Part shown: positions 13,214 through 24,617 of the stretch, in pieces
Position numbering within the stretch: position 1 is the stretch's first letter
Layout: every line of letters begins with the position of its first letter
Source of the DNA: Hydractinia symbiolongicarpus
Lineage: Eukaryota > Cnidaria > Hydrozoa > Anthoathecata > Hydractiniidae
DNA: 64,000 nt
Assembly: GCF_029227915.1 (NCBI RefSeq)
Contig: NC_079875.1
Location: 11,593,001-11,657,000 of the forward strand
Reading direction: 5' to 3'
Program-made: the position numbers and the translations under genes
Notes under the pieces: generated by a model
Databases searched by the model: none
What the model saw: only the letters and a program-made list of their open reading frames with translations
Told to the model about the DNA's origin: nothing

Positions 13214-13509
13214 TTGACCGTGAACATTAAACCGTGGACAACTAACGCACCATTTTTATTTTTACTGCCAGTCAAAGAAGCATTTGAAGTAGTAAAAGGA
13301 GACATTGAAAACTCTGTTGTATCTTCTATAGACGATGATTTACGTTTTCTTGTCGAGGCTGATGCATGCGCCTTTGCTATTGTAGCCACATTGACACAAG
13401 AAGGCAGACCAGTTGTTTCTTTTTCACGAAGTTTAAATGGAAGTGAATTATTTATCTGCTATAAAAGAAGCATATTTCATGATTGAATCCATGCGTCATT
13501 GGAAACACT
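13214..13509 (+). pseudogene. Ty3/gypsy retrotransposon remnant: end of reverse transcriptase and RNase H
   Basis: The frame shows the RT-RNase H junction typical of gypsy polyproteins. About 20 residues precede VEADACAFAIVATLTQEGRP, matching the conserved E-T-D-A-S type start of RNase H, followed by SFSRSLNGSE. A frameshift near 13440 moves the frame so that the next conserved block, ending RHWKH, is read in another frame. Translation homology stops at 13509, where a hAT-like terminus begins. The reverse transcriptase catalytic region is not present upstream. The integrase part resumes at 14363. Confidence 0.8.
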
Positions 13510-13523
13510 CAGGGGCGGATCCA
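13510..13523 (+). mobile_element. hAT-like terminus inserted in the RNase H segment
   Basis: CAGGGGCGGATCCA is a classic animal hAT end and starts exactly where the RNase H homology breaks. The opposite end was not found before 14363, so the element is truncated or diverged. What fills 13524-14362 may be its interior. Confidence 0.5.
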
Positions 13524-13908
13524 ACATTTTTAACATGTCAGTCACATTTTTTGCGAAGCAAAAAAAAGCGCAGCAATTTTCTCCGCTCAAAACAGCTGGG
13601 AGTCATGGGGGGGGGAAACTTTCGCTATTTTAAGCTTCTACGCATTAAAAACGGCCTAAATAATGTCCAAATTATTAGCTTTGTTAGAGACGTTTTTTGC
13701 TCTAAAGTTTTAAATGGACAAGAAAATAACAAACCATCCTTTAAAGGGTTTCAAAAAAGTGTATGAAAATTAAAAACAACAGTTTAAATTCAAATATTTT
13801 AAGACTGTTTCGCCCAATATCAGGGCTCGTCAGCATGTCTAGGAAATGCCTAATAACGTAATGTTAGCTATTCCAGACATGGACAGTCTGCTATATGCTA
13901 AAGTAGGC

Positions 13909-14274
13909 TTAACTAGGGAAAGCTGAATTGTTGTAACCAGAATTACAAAAATGGTTGGCTTTAAAATTATCATCACATCCTTCATCAACACCTTGCAGAC
14001 AAAACAGAATATGAGCTTGAGCATAAGTATTTTTAGCATTTAATGACGTAAATACAGGTTCCACTTTGCACTTTGCAACACAGTTGGTTTTTGATGTATC
14101 TGTACAGTCTGGAAGCACAGCATAATTTTTCTTACCACTGGGAAATTGAAGTATTTGGCGAAAGGTGGCAAGAATTTTCTGTGTTCGGAGTACTAACCAT
14201 GCTATCGCAACTAGTCTACCAAAACAAACTAAACCAAGCCTGATAGTATAAGTGAAAACAGCATTATTCCCCAC
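13909..14274 (-). CDS. Cys-rich hypothetical frame, possible captured exon
   Basis: This 121-codon minus-strand frame lies between the two retrotransposon pieces. Its C-terminal half is Cys-rich (LPDCTDTSKTNCVAKCK, later FCLQGVDEGCDD and HFCNSG), unlike random AT-rich translation, and suggests an extracellular disulphide-bonded segment. A pyrimidine tract and AG (TGTGCTTCCAG) precede the Cys-rich part, so the true exon may begin near 14112 instead of at the frame's first ATG. I do not recognise the family. It could be an exon carried by the hAT-like insertion, or chance. Confidence 0.25.
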   Translation of the reverse strand: MGNNAVFTYTIRLGLVCFGRLVAIAWLVLRTQKILATFRQILQFPSGKKNYAVLPDCTDTSKTNCVAKCKVEPVFTSLNAKNTYAQAHILFCLQGVDEGCDDNFKANHFCNSGYNNSAFPS

Positions 14275-14362
14275 AAATTCTATTGCGTTACACCAGTTTA
14301 ATTGTACAAAGTGTCATCATCATATGTAAGATGGAATAAAAAATGACTTACTTTGATTTTCA

Positions 14363-14755
14363 ATGTCGCCATTTGAGCGGCTGAGCCTCGATTTAAAAGG
14401 CCCTTTACCATCCAACACTCCTAATAAGTATTTCCTTCTACTTGTAGATGAATTTATGTCGAGTGTACTGAAAGATTTGCTACATTTAAAGCATGTCCCT
14501 ATATGTAGAACAACACTTTATAACCCTCTGGTGAACAAACAGTGTGAAAGGCACCAAGAAAATGTTTTAAGGAGCCTACAAAAGGTCTTATATGTTGAAA
14601 TGATTGTAACTTTCACTTTGTATCGGAATGGATCGGTACGGAAAATTTTATCAACTACAGCAAACTCAATACAACGTCTCCTTAAACCTATCGAATTATA
14701 TCTTAGAGAACAAAGGTTCTTACACTTCTTTTCATTGCGTAAGCATTTCCTATAA
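14363..14755 (+). pseudogene. Ty3/gypsy integrase remnant with internal deletion
   Basis: The frame opens with a block typical of gypsy integrases (PFERLSLDLKGPLPSN), including the first catalytic Asp, then LLLVDEF. It jumps directly to FMSSVLKDLL and TTLYNPLVNKQCER, which normally lie some 50 residues further on. The segment with the second catalytic Asp is therefore deleted. The catalytic Glu region (QCER) remains. The tail past residue 75 is eroded. Together with 13214-13509 it is one dead element. Confidence 0.8.
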
Positions 14756-14983
14756 GATAATATGGCTGATGAAAACCTTATTGACAAGATGATATATGAA
14801 AGTTCAAGGTTTGGTTTATTTTTGTTCTACTGTATGTTCTACCAATGTCTCTGTGATTCTAACTTTTTGATTTGGATTTCATTCTACTGTTGTTTTAGTG
14901 AAACATAATATTGATACCGATGATGCACAAAACTTTCAAAAATATTGCCAAGTTTCTGTTACATTTAGTGCCTTGAGTTCGTT

Positions 14984-15090
14984 AAATCAAGGTGCCCGCT
15001 TTAAGAAGGTTGCCGCTTAAAACTGTCCGGATTCCTCCGTCATAAAGAGGTGCATGCTTAGAGCATGTCCGCTTTAAGGAGATGCCACTG
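14984..15090. repeat. one-ended pogo-like repeat fragment
   Basis: The stretch contains repeated CCGCTTTAAG/GCCGCTTAAAA words and ends GATGCCACTG followed by TA, which fits the outer end of a TA-targeting CAGT-type element. A matching opposite end was not found. Confidence 0.4.
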
Positions 15091-15301
15091 TATATAAAAG
15101 TAGTCTTTTCTTAAGAATTGCTTACAATATGCTGTTTTTATTTAAATACAGGCAAAAGTAACAGGACTATCCAAAAATCATTTCTCTGCATTTGCATGGT
15201 CTATCGACTTTCATAGCAAAACTCAATAGGAAAAAGATCAGGAGTAAAGATAATGTATGTTATACAGCATTATTTAGGTGGGGAGTTGCTGATAGCACCC
15301 A

Positions 15302-15592
15302 GTGGACACACGACGTCTTTTCAATGTTGATTAGACGTTGAATTCTGGTCGCGACGTCGCAACCAAAAATTCAACGTCTAATCAACGTTGAGTGTGCAAC
15401 GTCAATGCAAACAACGTAAATTCAATGTCTTTTCAACGTTGCCCTCCGACATGAATACAACGTCGCATCATCGACGTCTTTTCAGCGTCGTTTCCAGAAC
15501 GTTGTTTCAACCAACGTGATATCAACGTTGATACAACGTCGAAAAAAAGACGTTGTTTCAACGACCGTAAAACCGACGTTTATTGAAAACTT
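15302..15592. repeat. ACGTTG/CAACGT-rich repeat cluster
   Basis: More than a dozen CAACGT, ACGTTG or GACGTC words are packed into about 290 bp in both orientations, with the strong palindrome at 15326-15386 inside. The composition is far from the AT-rich surroundings. It looks like a dispersed palindromic repeat, not a gene. Confidence 0.75.
15326..15386. repeat. 61-bp near-perfect palindrome
   Basis: The arms GTTGATTAGACGTTGAATT (15326-15344) and AATTCAACGTCTAATCAAC (15368-15386) are exact reverse complements. The centre is itself largely palindromic around GCGACGTCGC. Confidence 0.9.
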
Positions 15593-15798
15593 TTAGAGAA
15601 ACCAATACCAAGTGAACCACCAATAACATATCGACATATAGAAGAGGTTCTCAAGACTCTGGTAATAAGTGCTCACATAATTTTTTAAAAAAATGTTCAA
15701 AACAGATTTCTTATTTTTACATGTACATTCTTTAAGCACAAATATGTGGAATTTAATATGCACAAAGATTAGTACATAAGGTATATTATATACCTTAA

Positions 15799-16009
15799 GG
15801 GTATAAAGTGTGAAAATAAAAAAAAGTGTGGGATTAAATTTAGTTCCTCAATTTTTTTAGATTGGGGCGAAATTAATTAGTATTAATCGGCAACATTTTT
15901 AGGAAGTGCGATTTTAGTGTTTTCATGGGATAACACTTTTCACTTTCTTTTCGCACTTTTTTATTTTGCACGCTTTCATTCTCGTACTTTTTTATACCCT
16001 TAATGCAAC
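15799..16009. mobile_element. 211-bp MITE with TTAA target duplication
   Basis: GGGTATAAA at 15799 and TTTATACCC ending at 16009 form a perfect 9-bp TIR, with further similarity inwards. TTAA flanks both sides (15795-15798 and 16010-16013). TTAA duplication is compatible with Kolobok or piggyBac-type transposition. Confidence 0.65.
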
Positions 16010-17378
16010 ATTGATATTGGATACCTTTTTTATGTGCTTACTGACTCATCCATCATGTCACCAGAAGTCAGACCATTGATACAACATCATGACACAACAC
16101 CAACACATACACCAACACCAACACATACACCACCAAATAGTTTAAAAAGGAAGTAAGTCAGTCCAGTAAGACAAACACCATCCGGATCACAGAATGCAGG
16201 TGGAAGTTTCAGAAACGATCCCTTTTCATGTCGACAGCAAGTAAGTTGAAATTACAAAGGAGCATTTAGTAAAAAAGATTTGTTTAAAATATCGCACTGA
16301 AAAATTCGCGAAAATGTGAATAATTTTCAGTTAAAGTGAGTCAAATCATATCCAAAAGACAAAGCTTAACTGTCTGAACATTAATCATGTAGCTAGCTAG
16401 CATGCAGCACTTTTTCTTGTACCCCTTAGTGAATTTAAATGTACTAACCTTTGTTGTATAGTTCACAGTTTCATCTTCTCCATCAAAAAATCGTGCACGA
16501 GGTCCAAGAATTATTTAAATGAATGAATAGTTTACAGAATGCGGCCCCGCGACCTAATGAGCTCGCAAGTATAATTTAAAGGCTCTTAAGATGTCGAGTG
16601 TTTTACTTTTATTCCACTTTTATTATAGAATCATGAATAATGAAGTAATGTCGGCACTCAACATGAAAGGGAAGGGAAAATATGGACTAGGTCTTGGATG
16701 GTACCGGATTTGAATATTAGGTGATTGTTGTGACTTGCTGTGAGTTGCCGTGGACGTGCACGCGACTGCGCTAAAACATGCATTTCTCTATCTCTCATAG
16801 TTATAAGAAAGTAAAATTAGAAATCAGGCTTGGATAGGTTATTGGAGAAACAAATAAGAACTTCAGTAGGATCTCAAAGCTACTAATGCATTCTCACAAC
16901 ACCTTGTATTGGAGACACAGTTACTTTAGCCCTTTCTTTATTCTCTACAAAGGTAATTAGAAAAATTATTCTAGGAATTTACAAAAAAAGGATCAACAGT
17001 GGTCTCGAAATTAATACACATGACTGTCAGTGTTTTGTGGAATTTTAGATTTCACCATTATAAACAATTAGTAAAGGCGTTGTCGGTTAGTAAAAAAATC
17101 CTATTCCTAATATTCAATTTATATATGTGCTTGTAAGCGTTTTAGTTTGTATTAGATTTTTTTCCGCCATTTCGAGGGTCGACATTCAGGGGAAAAAATA
17201 CACATTAATCTGAGGAAATCTATTTGTCCAGCTGTACTGTAAACGACCTCCATCAATATTAGTGACTTTCTTCCCCATAACTATTTCGCCAAAATTCTTG
17301 TTGTCTTTAAATACGCATGCTCGAATATTTAAGAATATGCGCATAATTATATTAAATAGTCAGCCAATACTTTAACTG

Positions 17379-17444
17379 GAGCCAGTAGCTCAGTTGGTAG
17401 AGCGGGAGACATTTCCGACGTGGGTTCGAATCCCACTTGGCTCA
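17379..17444 (+). pseudogene. truncated tRNA-like sequence (Lys-like)
   Basis: The acceptor GAGCCAG/TTGGCTC, the D-arm GCTC-AGTTGGTA-GAGC and the T-arm GTGGG-TTCGAAT-CCCAC are all well formed, and box B GGTTCGAATCC is perfect. Only 16 nt separate the D-arm from the T-arm, about 7 fewer than needed, so the anticodon arm is truncated. The sequence resembles tRNA-Lys. It is probably a tRNA pseudogene or SINE head. Confidence 0.6.
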
Positions 17445-18030
17445 ATGCTATAGCTGTTTTATCCTTTCTTAGACAAAATAAACATTTATTTATTTTTAAC
17501 TCAATTTATTAAAATATCGCCCGAGGTCTAAGTGCCGACTGACTGAGCTTGCGATATTCTCGGTGCAGCACGGGGTAATCGGTTATTATTGTGTTTGTTA
17601 ACTGTCTAAGTAAGATTAAACGATTGAATAAAAAAATATATTTTTGTGTTCTTATAACAATACTTTGGCTATCACGTAGTTATAACAATTATGTACAAAT
17701 TAAAAGTAGCAATACATGTCGTGTGAACCCTTACTATAAAAATATGTTCAATATTTGCACATGAAGTATATGCACCAATGTCAAAGTCGGCTAGCGCGTC
17801 AATGCAGTGCAGTATCTGACATCGAACGTAGCGATTCGGAACCGACGTTGATTGCGAAGGCAATGTATAGTATTATTATTTTTCTAAAGTTTTATTAAAC
17901 TAAGCGGCACGATTTGTTATCGCGTTAATGTATGCAATATCTCATTGAATTTATATCATATTGAACTGAAAAATTATTTCGTAGAACAGATTCTTAAAAG
18001 GCATAAGCTTTTGCGCTGTACTTGACAGGG

Positions 18031-18110
18031 GATCAGTGGCGCAGTTGGTTAGCGCGTTGCACTCTGAACGAGTGATCACTGATTCGGTGGTTCAAACCCG
18101 CCACTGGTGA
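18031..18110 (+). repeat. tRNA-like sequence, possible SINE head
   Basis: A box A-like GTGGCGCAGTTGGTTAGCGC and a T-arm GGTGG-TTCAAAC-CCGCC are present, and CAGTGGCG pairs with CGCCACTG. The anticodon and variable regions are too long for a normal cloverleaf. It is probably a diverged tRNA-derived repeat. Confidence 0.45.
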
Positions 18111-18213
18111 TAAAAACATTTCTCTGATCGAATTAGATTTGATAAAAAAATAAGGTGTGAATATCTGATGAGTCTTCGTCTAAAATGCAAATCAGTCTAA
18201 ATAAATAGTCTCA

Positions 18214-18310
18214 ATTACTCAAAGAAGCCTTCGTTCTAAATAGTTTCATTACTCTAAACAGCGTTCGATCGAAATAATCTCATATAGTCTCAGTTACTCT
18301 AAGCAGCCTT
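18214..18310 (+). repeat. three degenerate copies of a TTACTC..GCAGCCTTC block
   Basis: Related blocks start at 18214, 18248 and 18293, with spacing of 34 and 45 bp. They share TTACTCtAA and a GCAGCcTTC-like word followed by GAAATA. Confidence 0.4.
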
Positions 18311-18507
18311 CATTCGAAATACAAATAGTCTTAGTCGCTCTGTATGAGTAAGCAGAAACATAGGAAACAGTTGGGTTCCACAACTTAAACGCAACTATAA
18401 ATAAAGTGCCGAGTTGACAACAAGAAAAATAAAAAAGGCGGGGGTCTTACTCAATTTTTATGTCGTTTTTTTTATTAAGAATCAAAAAAAAATCCTAAAA
18501 TTTCCCT

Positions 18508-18717
18508 CAATGCACAGTGTAACTTGTTGACATGCGAAACATTTGAAGGAAGGAAACATTTTCTAACTGAATATTTGAAATAATTTGAATCCATTCACAA
18601 CAACAGAGAAAATGTGTTTGTTGTTGTAAGAATGAATTTAAGTCATTCCATAATCCAGTTAGAACATGTTCCTTTCTTTCAAATGTGTCGCACATCAACA
18701 AGTTACACCGTGCATTG
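18508..18717. repeat. 210-bp long inverted repeat (fold-back)
   Basis: The outer arms (18508-18570 and 18655-18717) are reverse complements at roughly 85 per cent identity, starting CAATGCACAGTGTAACTTG. The complementarity continues inwards with gaps to ACAACAACA and TTGTTGTTG, leaving a loop of only about 12 nt. A transcript would form one long imperfect hairpin. It could be a fold-back MITE or a miRNA or siRNA precursor. Confidence 0.75.
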
Positions 18718-21700
18718 AAGGAAGACATGTGGTTTGAGTACATTGTGGAATTTGTTCGCGCGAGATGCTTACGCCCTATCCACGCTCTGCTTCAAAGTTA
18801 CACGTGCGATAAGAGAATTTTCTACGTTTTTAAAAAAATTAGCGTCACAGAAGATCATGCCGTGGAACATAGTTCAAGCCAAGTCTGTTGGAAGGATTCA
18901 CACGGCGACCGGCAATACATGCACACTAGCTTCCTAAACTGCCACCCCGTTTTCAACACTCCTGTTATCAAAACAAAAATCGTGCCTGACTTCTACAGAA
19001 AAAAAATAAGAAGTTCGCTTGGGAAAAGTTTGGTAACCCGTTTGGGGAGATTTTATGGCCTTATATCCTGCTTCCTGACAGACCTGAAACTTTTGCTTTC
19101 TTTAGTATTTCAAATTTTACGTTTCCAGAATAAAACGAGTGAGCAAAGCTTATGATTTGTTTTTGCAGCTGGGTTAAAAAACCCTCCCTTACAATAACTT
19201 GGGAGGGAAAAACCGTGAAGCTAAAACAAAACTTGTAATCTTTGCATTTGAAAAATAATTTAGAAACAAGAATAAAAAATTGAACCTTTGCCTTAATAAA
19301 AAAATAGCTCCTTCTGTTGAAAATAGATCTTTAAAACTTGTGAATTGAGAGACAGCTTTGTGACATTCGTAAATGGACATAATTTAATAGAGAAATAAAA
19401 GCGATACACACATTTTATTCACTCAGTAATTTCCCAAAACAGTTTTGAAGTAAGCTTGAAGTTTGTTGCATGTTATCAATTTTTAGAGATAAAATATCAC
19501 GGATTTACGCTTGGTGATCTGTTACAGCACAGAAACATTGAAGTTTTCAATGTGTAGGAAAATAATATGTTGCTTGGACGTATAAAAAAACGATTTATAC
19601 ATAATACCAAATAACCTTATCATTTTAGCGCTTTATTTAGTTTGAACCCACAAGACAAAAACACATCCCTTGAAATGCAAACAAAATCAGAAATGGCACG
19701 TTCCTGGGCTCGTTTTGATGTAACTCCCCGAGGATAAAATAAAATGACGAGACTGTTTCGAAGTTCTATTAACTGTCATAAAGATGCTTATTAAATACCA
19801 ATAAAGTTATGTACCCACAAAATGCCGTTTTATTATCAAGTACAGTTGAACTATAAAAATCTTGCCTTTTCAATCCGATATTGGAGCTAATTTTCACAAA
19901 AACAATTAAAATTGGAGATTGCAGTTTTTCACTTTTTTTTTCAATTTCTTTTTTTTTTTCTTGTTTTTAATCAGTCATTTATTATTACAAGCTCGTGAGC
20001 AAAACGCAAATGTGTCCCAGAAGAATGAAAATTTTTGCCTCTCTGAGCACCGACACGGGAGTGGTCGTGTGTTCGAATCTCATCTTGGTAATTATTTTTA
20101 CTTTTTTTTTGCTGTTATATAAGATAAGTGTTCAAAATCATTATTTAACTAATTAGTAAAGTAAAAGTGTCTCCACTAAAGTTTACAAAAGTGAATGTAG
20201 GCAGACTTAAGGTCTCCCAAATGCCTGGAAAGTAGTCTGCAAAAATTTCCACAACATTACGTAAGAGAGAAACGAAGACTTTTATCGACCATCAACTTTC
20301 TGCATTCCTCTTCTGGGCTTCACGTTCGAGGAATTTTCTGTTCAAGAAGATCTCACAAATCAATTTTGAAGATTAACTGCATAGTGCGTAACAAATATTA
20401 TTGCCTATCTGAATAGAAAAATATGTCGTATCTAAACACATCACAATCTGATAGACGGCTTTTTGTAAACTTTATTGGCGAGTTTGTATACGTATATCAT
20501 ACGTCTTGTTTTTTTTCAATTATTTGTCCCAGTTGATTCAGAAACCATCAGCGTGTTCGTCGAAAATAAATTATTTGTCAAGAAATGAGTTAGTCGGAGA
20601 AGAATCAATCGGGAAGTGAATTTTTTTTCAGTTGCTCATGAAAAAGGTTGTAGAACTAAACTGTAGTCTTAAGTTAAACTGAGCCATTTTTGCCCGAGTT
20701 GGTACCATGAATTTTGACAAATCTTTGGAATATTTATGACAAGGGATACCAAATGAGTTTGCCAAATATTATTTATGCCTATTATCAATTTCACCTTTTT
20801 ATCTTTTAAAATATAATTTCACGACATTCTTATCAAACCCAAAGTATGAAACGCCTCTACACAAGGACACATACAGAAGATCAATCAAGTTAATAAAATG
20901 GAACTAAAATTCTTATGTCTGAAAGCAATGCAGTGAATGTCGAATCGAATAATTTGAAGGCTAAAAACAATCGCTTTTATTTTCTTTTTTGTATAGCGGA
21001 GCAAAATTGTTCTATACATTTTTTACTCAAAATTTATACGAATGTCATAAGGTCGAATTTCTTTGAAAACCTTCCACTCATTAAAACCTACCTAGCCTAC
21101 CTATACCTTCCACACAACGGCTGTATATCCCCAGAAATAATTTGTCTTAGTCGCCCAAACTATTGTACAAAACACAGCCACCGACACCGTCGCCCAAACC
21201 TTTTAACTCAAAAAAATACCCCAAAGCATGATCAAAAGTGACGCTACCTGACGCGCACGCAAACCTATGCATTCCACAAGTACTCATAACCACATACCTT
21301 TACAAGAAAGTTCTCGAGTTGCATTTAGACAAAACAAAATCTTTGTAGCAATGAAGTTATGGTGGATGAGATATATAATCAACGAAGGATATAGCTTAAT
21401 CGAATGGAAGCTACTCGAGAACATTCTGCTTTCATAATATGCACATATAACTCTATTATTTATAATATCGCATAACCAGCGTTCCAAAGACGAGTTTCGA
21501 TTGATCAACATCTAAAAGAAAATTGGAAATGAATAATATATATAGAAGTGCTTAAAAAGATAAGAAAACATTAAATGAACTAATTTTTGTAACAAAATGG
21601 CTTGGACTGAATAGCAATGGACTGATGAAAAAAAACTTCCCTGAAGTTTGACAGGAAGAGGATAAAAAAAGTGTGAAACGAACCAATCTACACGCTTTTT

Positions 21701-21906
21701 TTATAAGAATATAGAAGATGAAATTAAAAAAAATTGTAAATATCTTAGTAATATGCTTATTTAGAATATTGTAAACGTTTTTTTTCTTTGTTAACTTGCA
21801 TCTTCTGCAAAAATGTTTATTCTCAGATTTCATTTGAAGTACTTTTTTCAACAAAATCTAGCTGTCTGTTTATCAGTTAAATTTCACTGTTTTAACAACA
21901 CCACCG
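18718..21906. other. noncoding stretch
   Basis: The longest frame (18685-19155, plus) begins inside the inverted repeat and shows no family. A weak tRNA-like T-arm occurs near 20060. Pyrimidine-rich runs occur at 19920-19970. Nothing else was recognised. Confidence 0.4.
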
Positions 21907-22642
21907 TAAGGCCTGCGCAAACCAATTAAATATTTCATTAAGCATCGACATTTTATGATGTTTGATGAAATGTTTGAGCCTTATATACATTATTTTCCCG
22001 TTTTTTAAAAGATAAGTAAAAAATCGTGTTTGATGAAATATGTTCCAGAATATATTTTCATCAAACATTTATTTTTATCAAAATGGTAAAATTTGATGTT
22101 TGATCGGTTTGGTGTTTTTTATCAAACATTTCGACTTTCGAACGTTTTTATTCCTTTTTCGAACATCAAACTTTTGAATTTTAATCTGTTTTTGATCTGT
22201 TTATTAAGAGTGACTGAAAAAAGCTAGAATTGGTTGGTGGCCTCAATTGATTTTCTTTGGAGATATTACATGAGAGATTTTTTCTAAGATAAATTCGAAG
22301 TCTGACAGGTCCATTCGTAACATCTCCTTGAAACCGAATCGGTCCCCACTTTTAGATCTTGAACAATGTTATTATAAAATCCATTTTGCCTTCTTCTTTT
22401 CATCTATTCCTTTGTTTCCCCGTGTGTTTTTCCGTCGTCCGAATCTACTAACTGGTCTAAAACGAGCAACATTGCCAATGATGCATTACCATCCATTTTG
22501 AAGATGAGAATGAATGATCTATCAAACTGCATTAACAATGTTTTATCAAAATACGCAACATTCAAATTTTCTTCGAACATTCCATCAAATATAGAATCAA
22601 AATGTTTGATGAAATGTTTGATCGGTTTGCGCCTGCTTTTAG
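21907..22642. mobile_element. about 740-bp TIR element rich in TTTGATGAAATGTTTGA words
   Basis: The left end TAAGGCCTGCGCAAACC (21907) is mirrored by GGTTTGCGCCTGCTTTTA at the right end. Inside both ends, TTTGATGAAA and its complement recur at 21957, 22029, 22060 and 22600. The frame at 22404-22682 on the minus strand is a shadow of these repeats. No transposase is seen. Confidence 0.55.
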
Positions 22643-22822
22643 GGGTGATTTTTCCACCAGTTTGAATTCTCAGATCTTTCAATCTTAACTGAGTGAAGAA
22701 TTTACTAAGAATATTTCAAGATAATTTTTGGCAAGAAGTTAAGAATATGCATGTAAAAACAAAAAAAACATATTCTTATATGAAAAAAGCGTGTAGACAA
22801 CCTGGAAAGTAAGTCATTTTGA

Positions 22823-22888
22823 GGGCGTTTATTAGATGGGGCGTTTATCACAGAGGGCGCTTATTAGAAGGACGGCGTTTATCAAAGG
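22823..22888 (+). repeat. four copies of GGCGTTTAT(C/T)A
   Basis: Units start at 22823, 22839, 22855 and 22873, with spacing of 16, 16 and 18 bp. The third has a C for T change. Confidence 0.6.
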
Positions 22889-23128
22889 AGATATGCTGCG
22901 TGTAGTGTTTTTATTTTCAGAATTATAAGTAAAAACAAAAAAATTGAAACATGTGCTATTGTGCTTGAAAAAAAAACATAAACAAGTTCACAAACCTTAA
23001 AAACATCCAATAAACACTTCGGATGAAAAAAATATTTTCATGCGTGCGTTCGCACCTCTCATATTTTTTTATCCTGCTTAATTTTTCAAAACACAACATT
23101 TTGACGTTTAAAATTTCTCCCATGGGAG

Positions 23129-23260
23129 TTACACTGCCTTCATTAACAGTTAATTGTTTATTAAGGTTGGAATTACACTACTTTCATTGACAGTTAATTG
23201 TCTATTAAGGTTGAAATTACACTGCTTCTTTTAACAGTTTAAAGTGTCTATTAAGGTTGA
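23129..23260 (+). repeat. three-unit 44-bp minisatellite
   Basis: Units beginning TTACACT start at 23129, 23173 and 23217, an exact 44-bp period. Each contains AACAGTTaA and TATTAAGGTTG. Confidence 0.75.
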
Positions 23261-24617
23261 TTTCCATTATCAGCCCGTCGCAACAAAGCCGATTTAAATA
23301 TATAGCATTCGCTATTTCGTTTGTAAGCTAAACCATTTAAAAGATTGGTTGCGTGTATCAGAAATTTTCCTTTCATAGAGTGCCAACACATTTCAACCCT
23401 TAGAATACACACCCGTTTGTATGGCTAAAGAAAAATTAACTACCCAAAATTTGAGTTGTAATTGGTGGCAGGATGATGTTCCATGTTTGGTACCGTTGTG
23501 TACACGCTGTTCTTATATAAGAATATGCTTTACAGGAATATCAGACTTAGATTTCAGGTTAAAAATGAGTACATTTTAGAATGATAAAGAAATGAGAATA
23601 GTAATCAGCCTGGGTAGAACCTAAATATTCTTTAAAAAAAGCGTATAGCCGATTTGTTGTCTTTCTAAAACACATAGAGCACTTTTTACAACAACCTAGT
23701 CCTTCAGAGGTCTAGCGGTCTATCTGTGCAGCGGTGGATTTATGTTTGTTTTTTGAGTGGTGTAAAATAGCTTCGAATATGGTATTGAAGGACAAGTACA
23801 ACTACGCGGGAAGGGGTGGGGTCGTTGTAAGCTCCCCAAGGGGTTCAAGTCTGCGACCTCGAAACGGACGACCTTTAAACGCCCTCCAGTAGTTATGGTG
23901 GTTTAAAAATTACCACATGAACTTGTCCATCAAAGTTAGCAATTTTATTACTTTTACTTTGTCACTTTTACTTCAAATCTCGTATTTCTTGCAATTTACA
24001 ACATAAACAACAGATTCCGTTACGCAAGTTACGACGGCATACTTTAAGACATCGTTATTGTCATAACTTTGATCAAATTTGTACCGTCGCTTTTGTAATA
24101 GTTGCAGCCATGTAATGACAACAAGCCTAAACGTGTAAAAATCAAAATATTCTTTATGGGCCAATATCTAATATGTCAATTTGCATAAAATGGCTCGTGT
24201 AAAAAAAGCGTAAAAAATCATGGATGGGTAAGGTTGCTGTTTCTGAAATCAGGTGTTTATAATTGTTAAATATTTATATCAAGGAAAACAAACAGAATTC
24301 TAGAAAGATCATTTCTATACAAAATTCGCAAAGATTACACAAATATCTGCAAAATTCTAATTATACAAATCAAATTCTACAAAAGTTATATAAATCAAGT
24401 GAATGAAATAATAATAAAGTACATTTCTCAACAAGTGACGATCAAGAGTTATTAGAGTCTAGTTTTAAAACCATTGTATTAAAAACATTGTATTAAAGCA
24501 CTACTTAATAGGAAGAAAGTGCTTGTGGAAGAATGTTTTGCAGTTCAGCTGGGTGCTGTTAAGCGTCCTTGCACATTGGCATAAAGTAGTTCAAGTTGTA
24601 TAGTCATGGAAGATTTA

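Noticed and set aside
18685-19155. A 156-codon plus-strand frame, the longest one with an ATG outside recognised features.
   Set aside because: It starts inside a long inverted repeat, has no recognisable domain and has low-complexity composition.
20041-20095. A tRNA-like T-arm with GTGTTCGAATCTC.
   Set aside because: Box B is imperfect, the T-stem pairs badly and no acceptor or D-arm could be drawn.
20915-21241. A 108-codon plus-strand frame.
   Set aside because: Composition is typical of AT-rich noncoding DNA and no domain is visible.
22404-22682. A 92-codon minus-strand frame.
   Set aside because: It overlaps the right end of the 21907-22642 TIR element and its reiterated words, so it is a shadow of the repeat.
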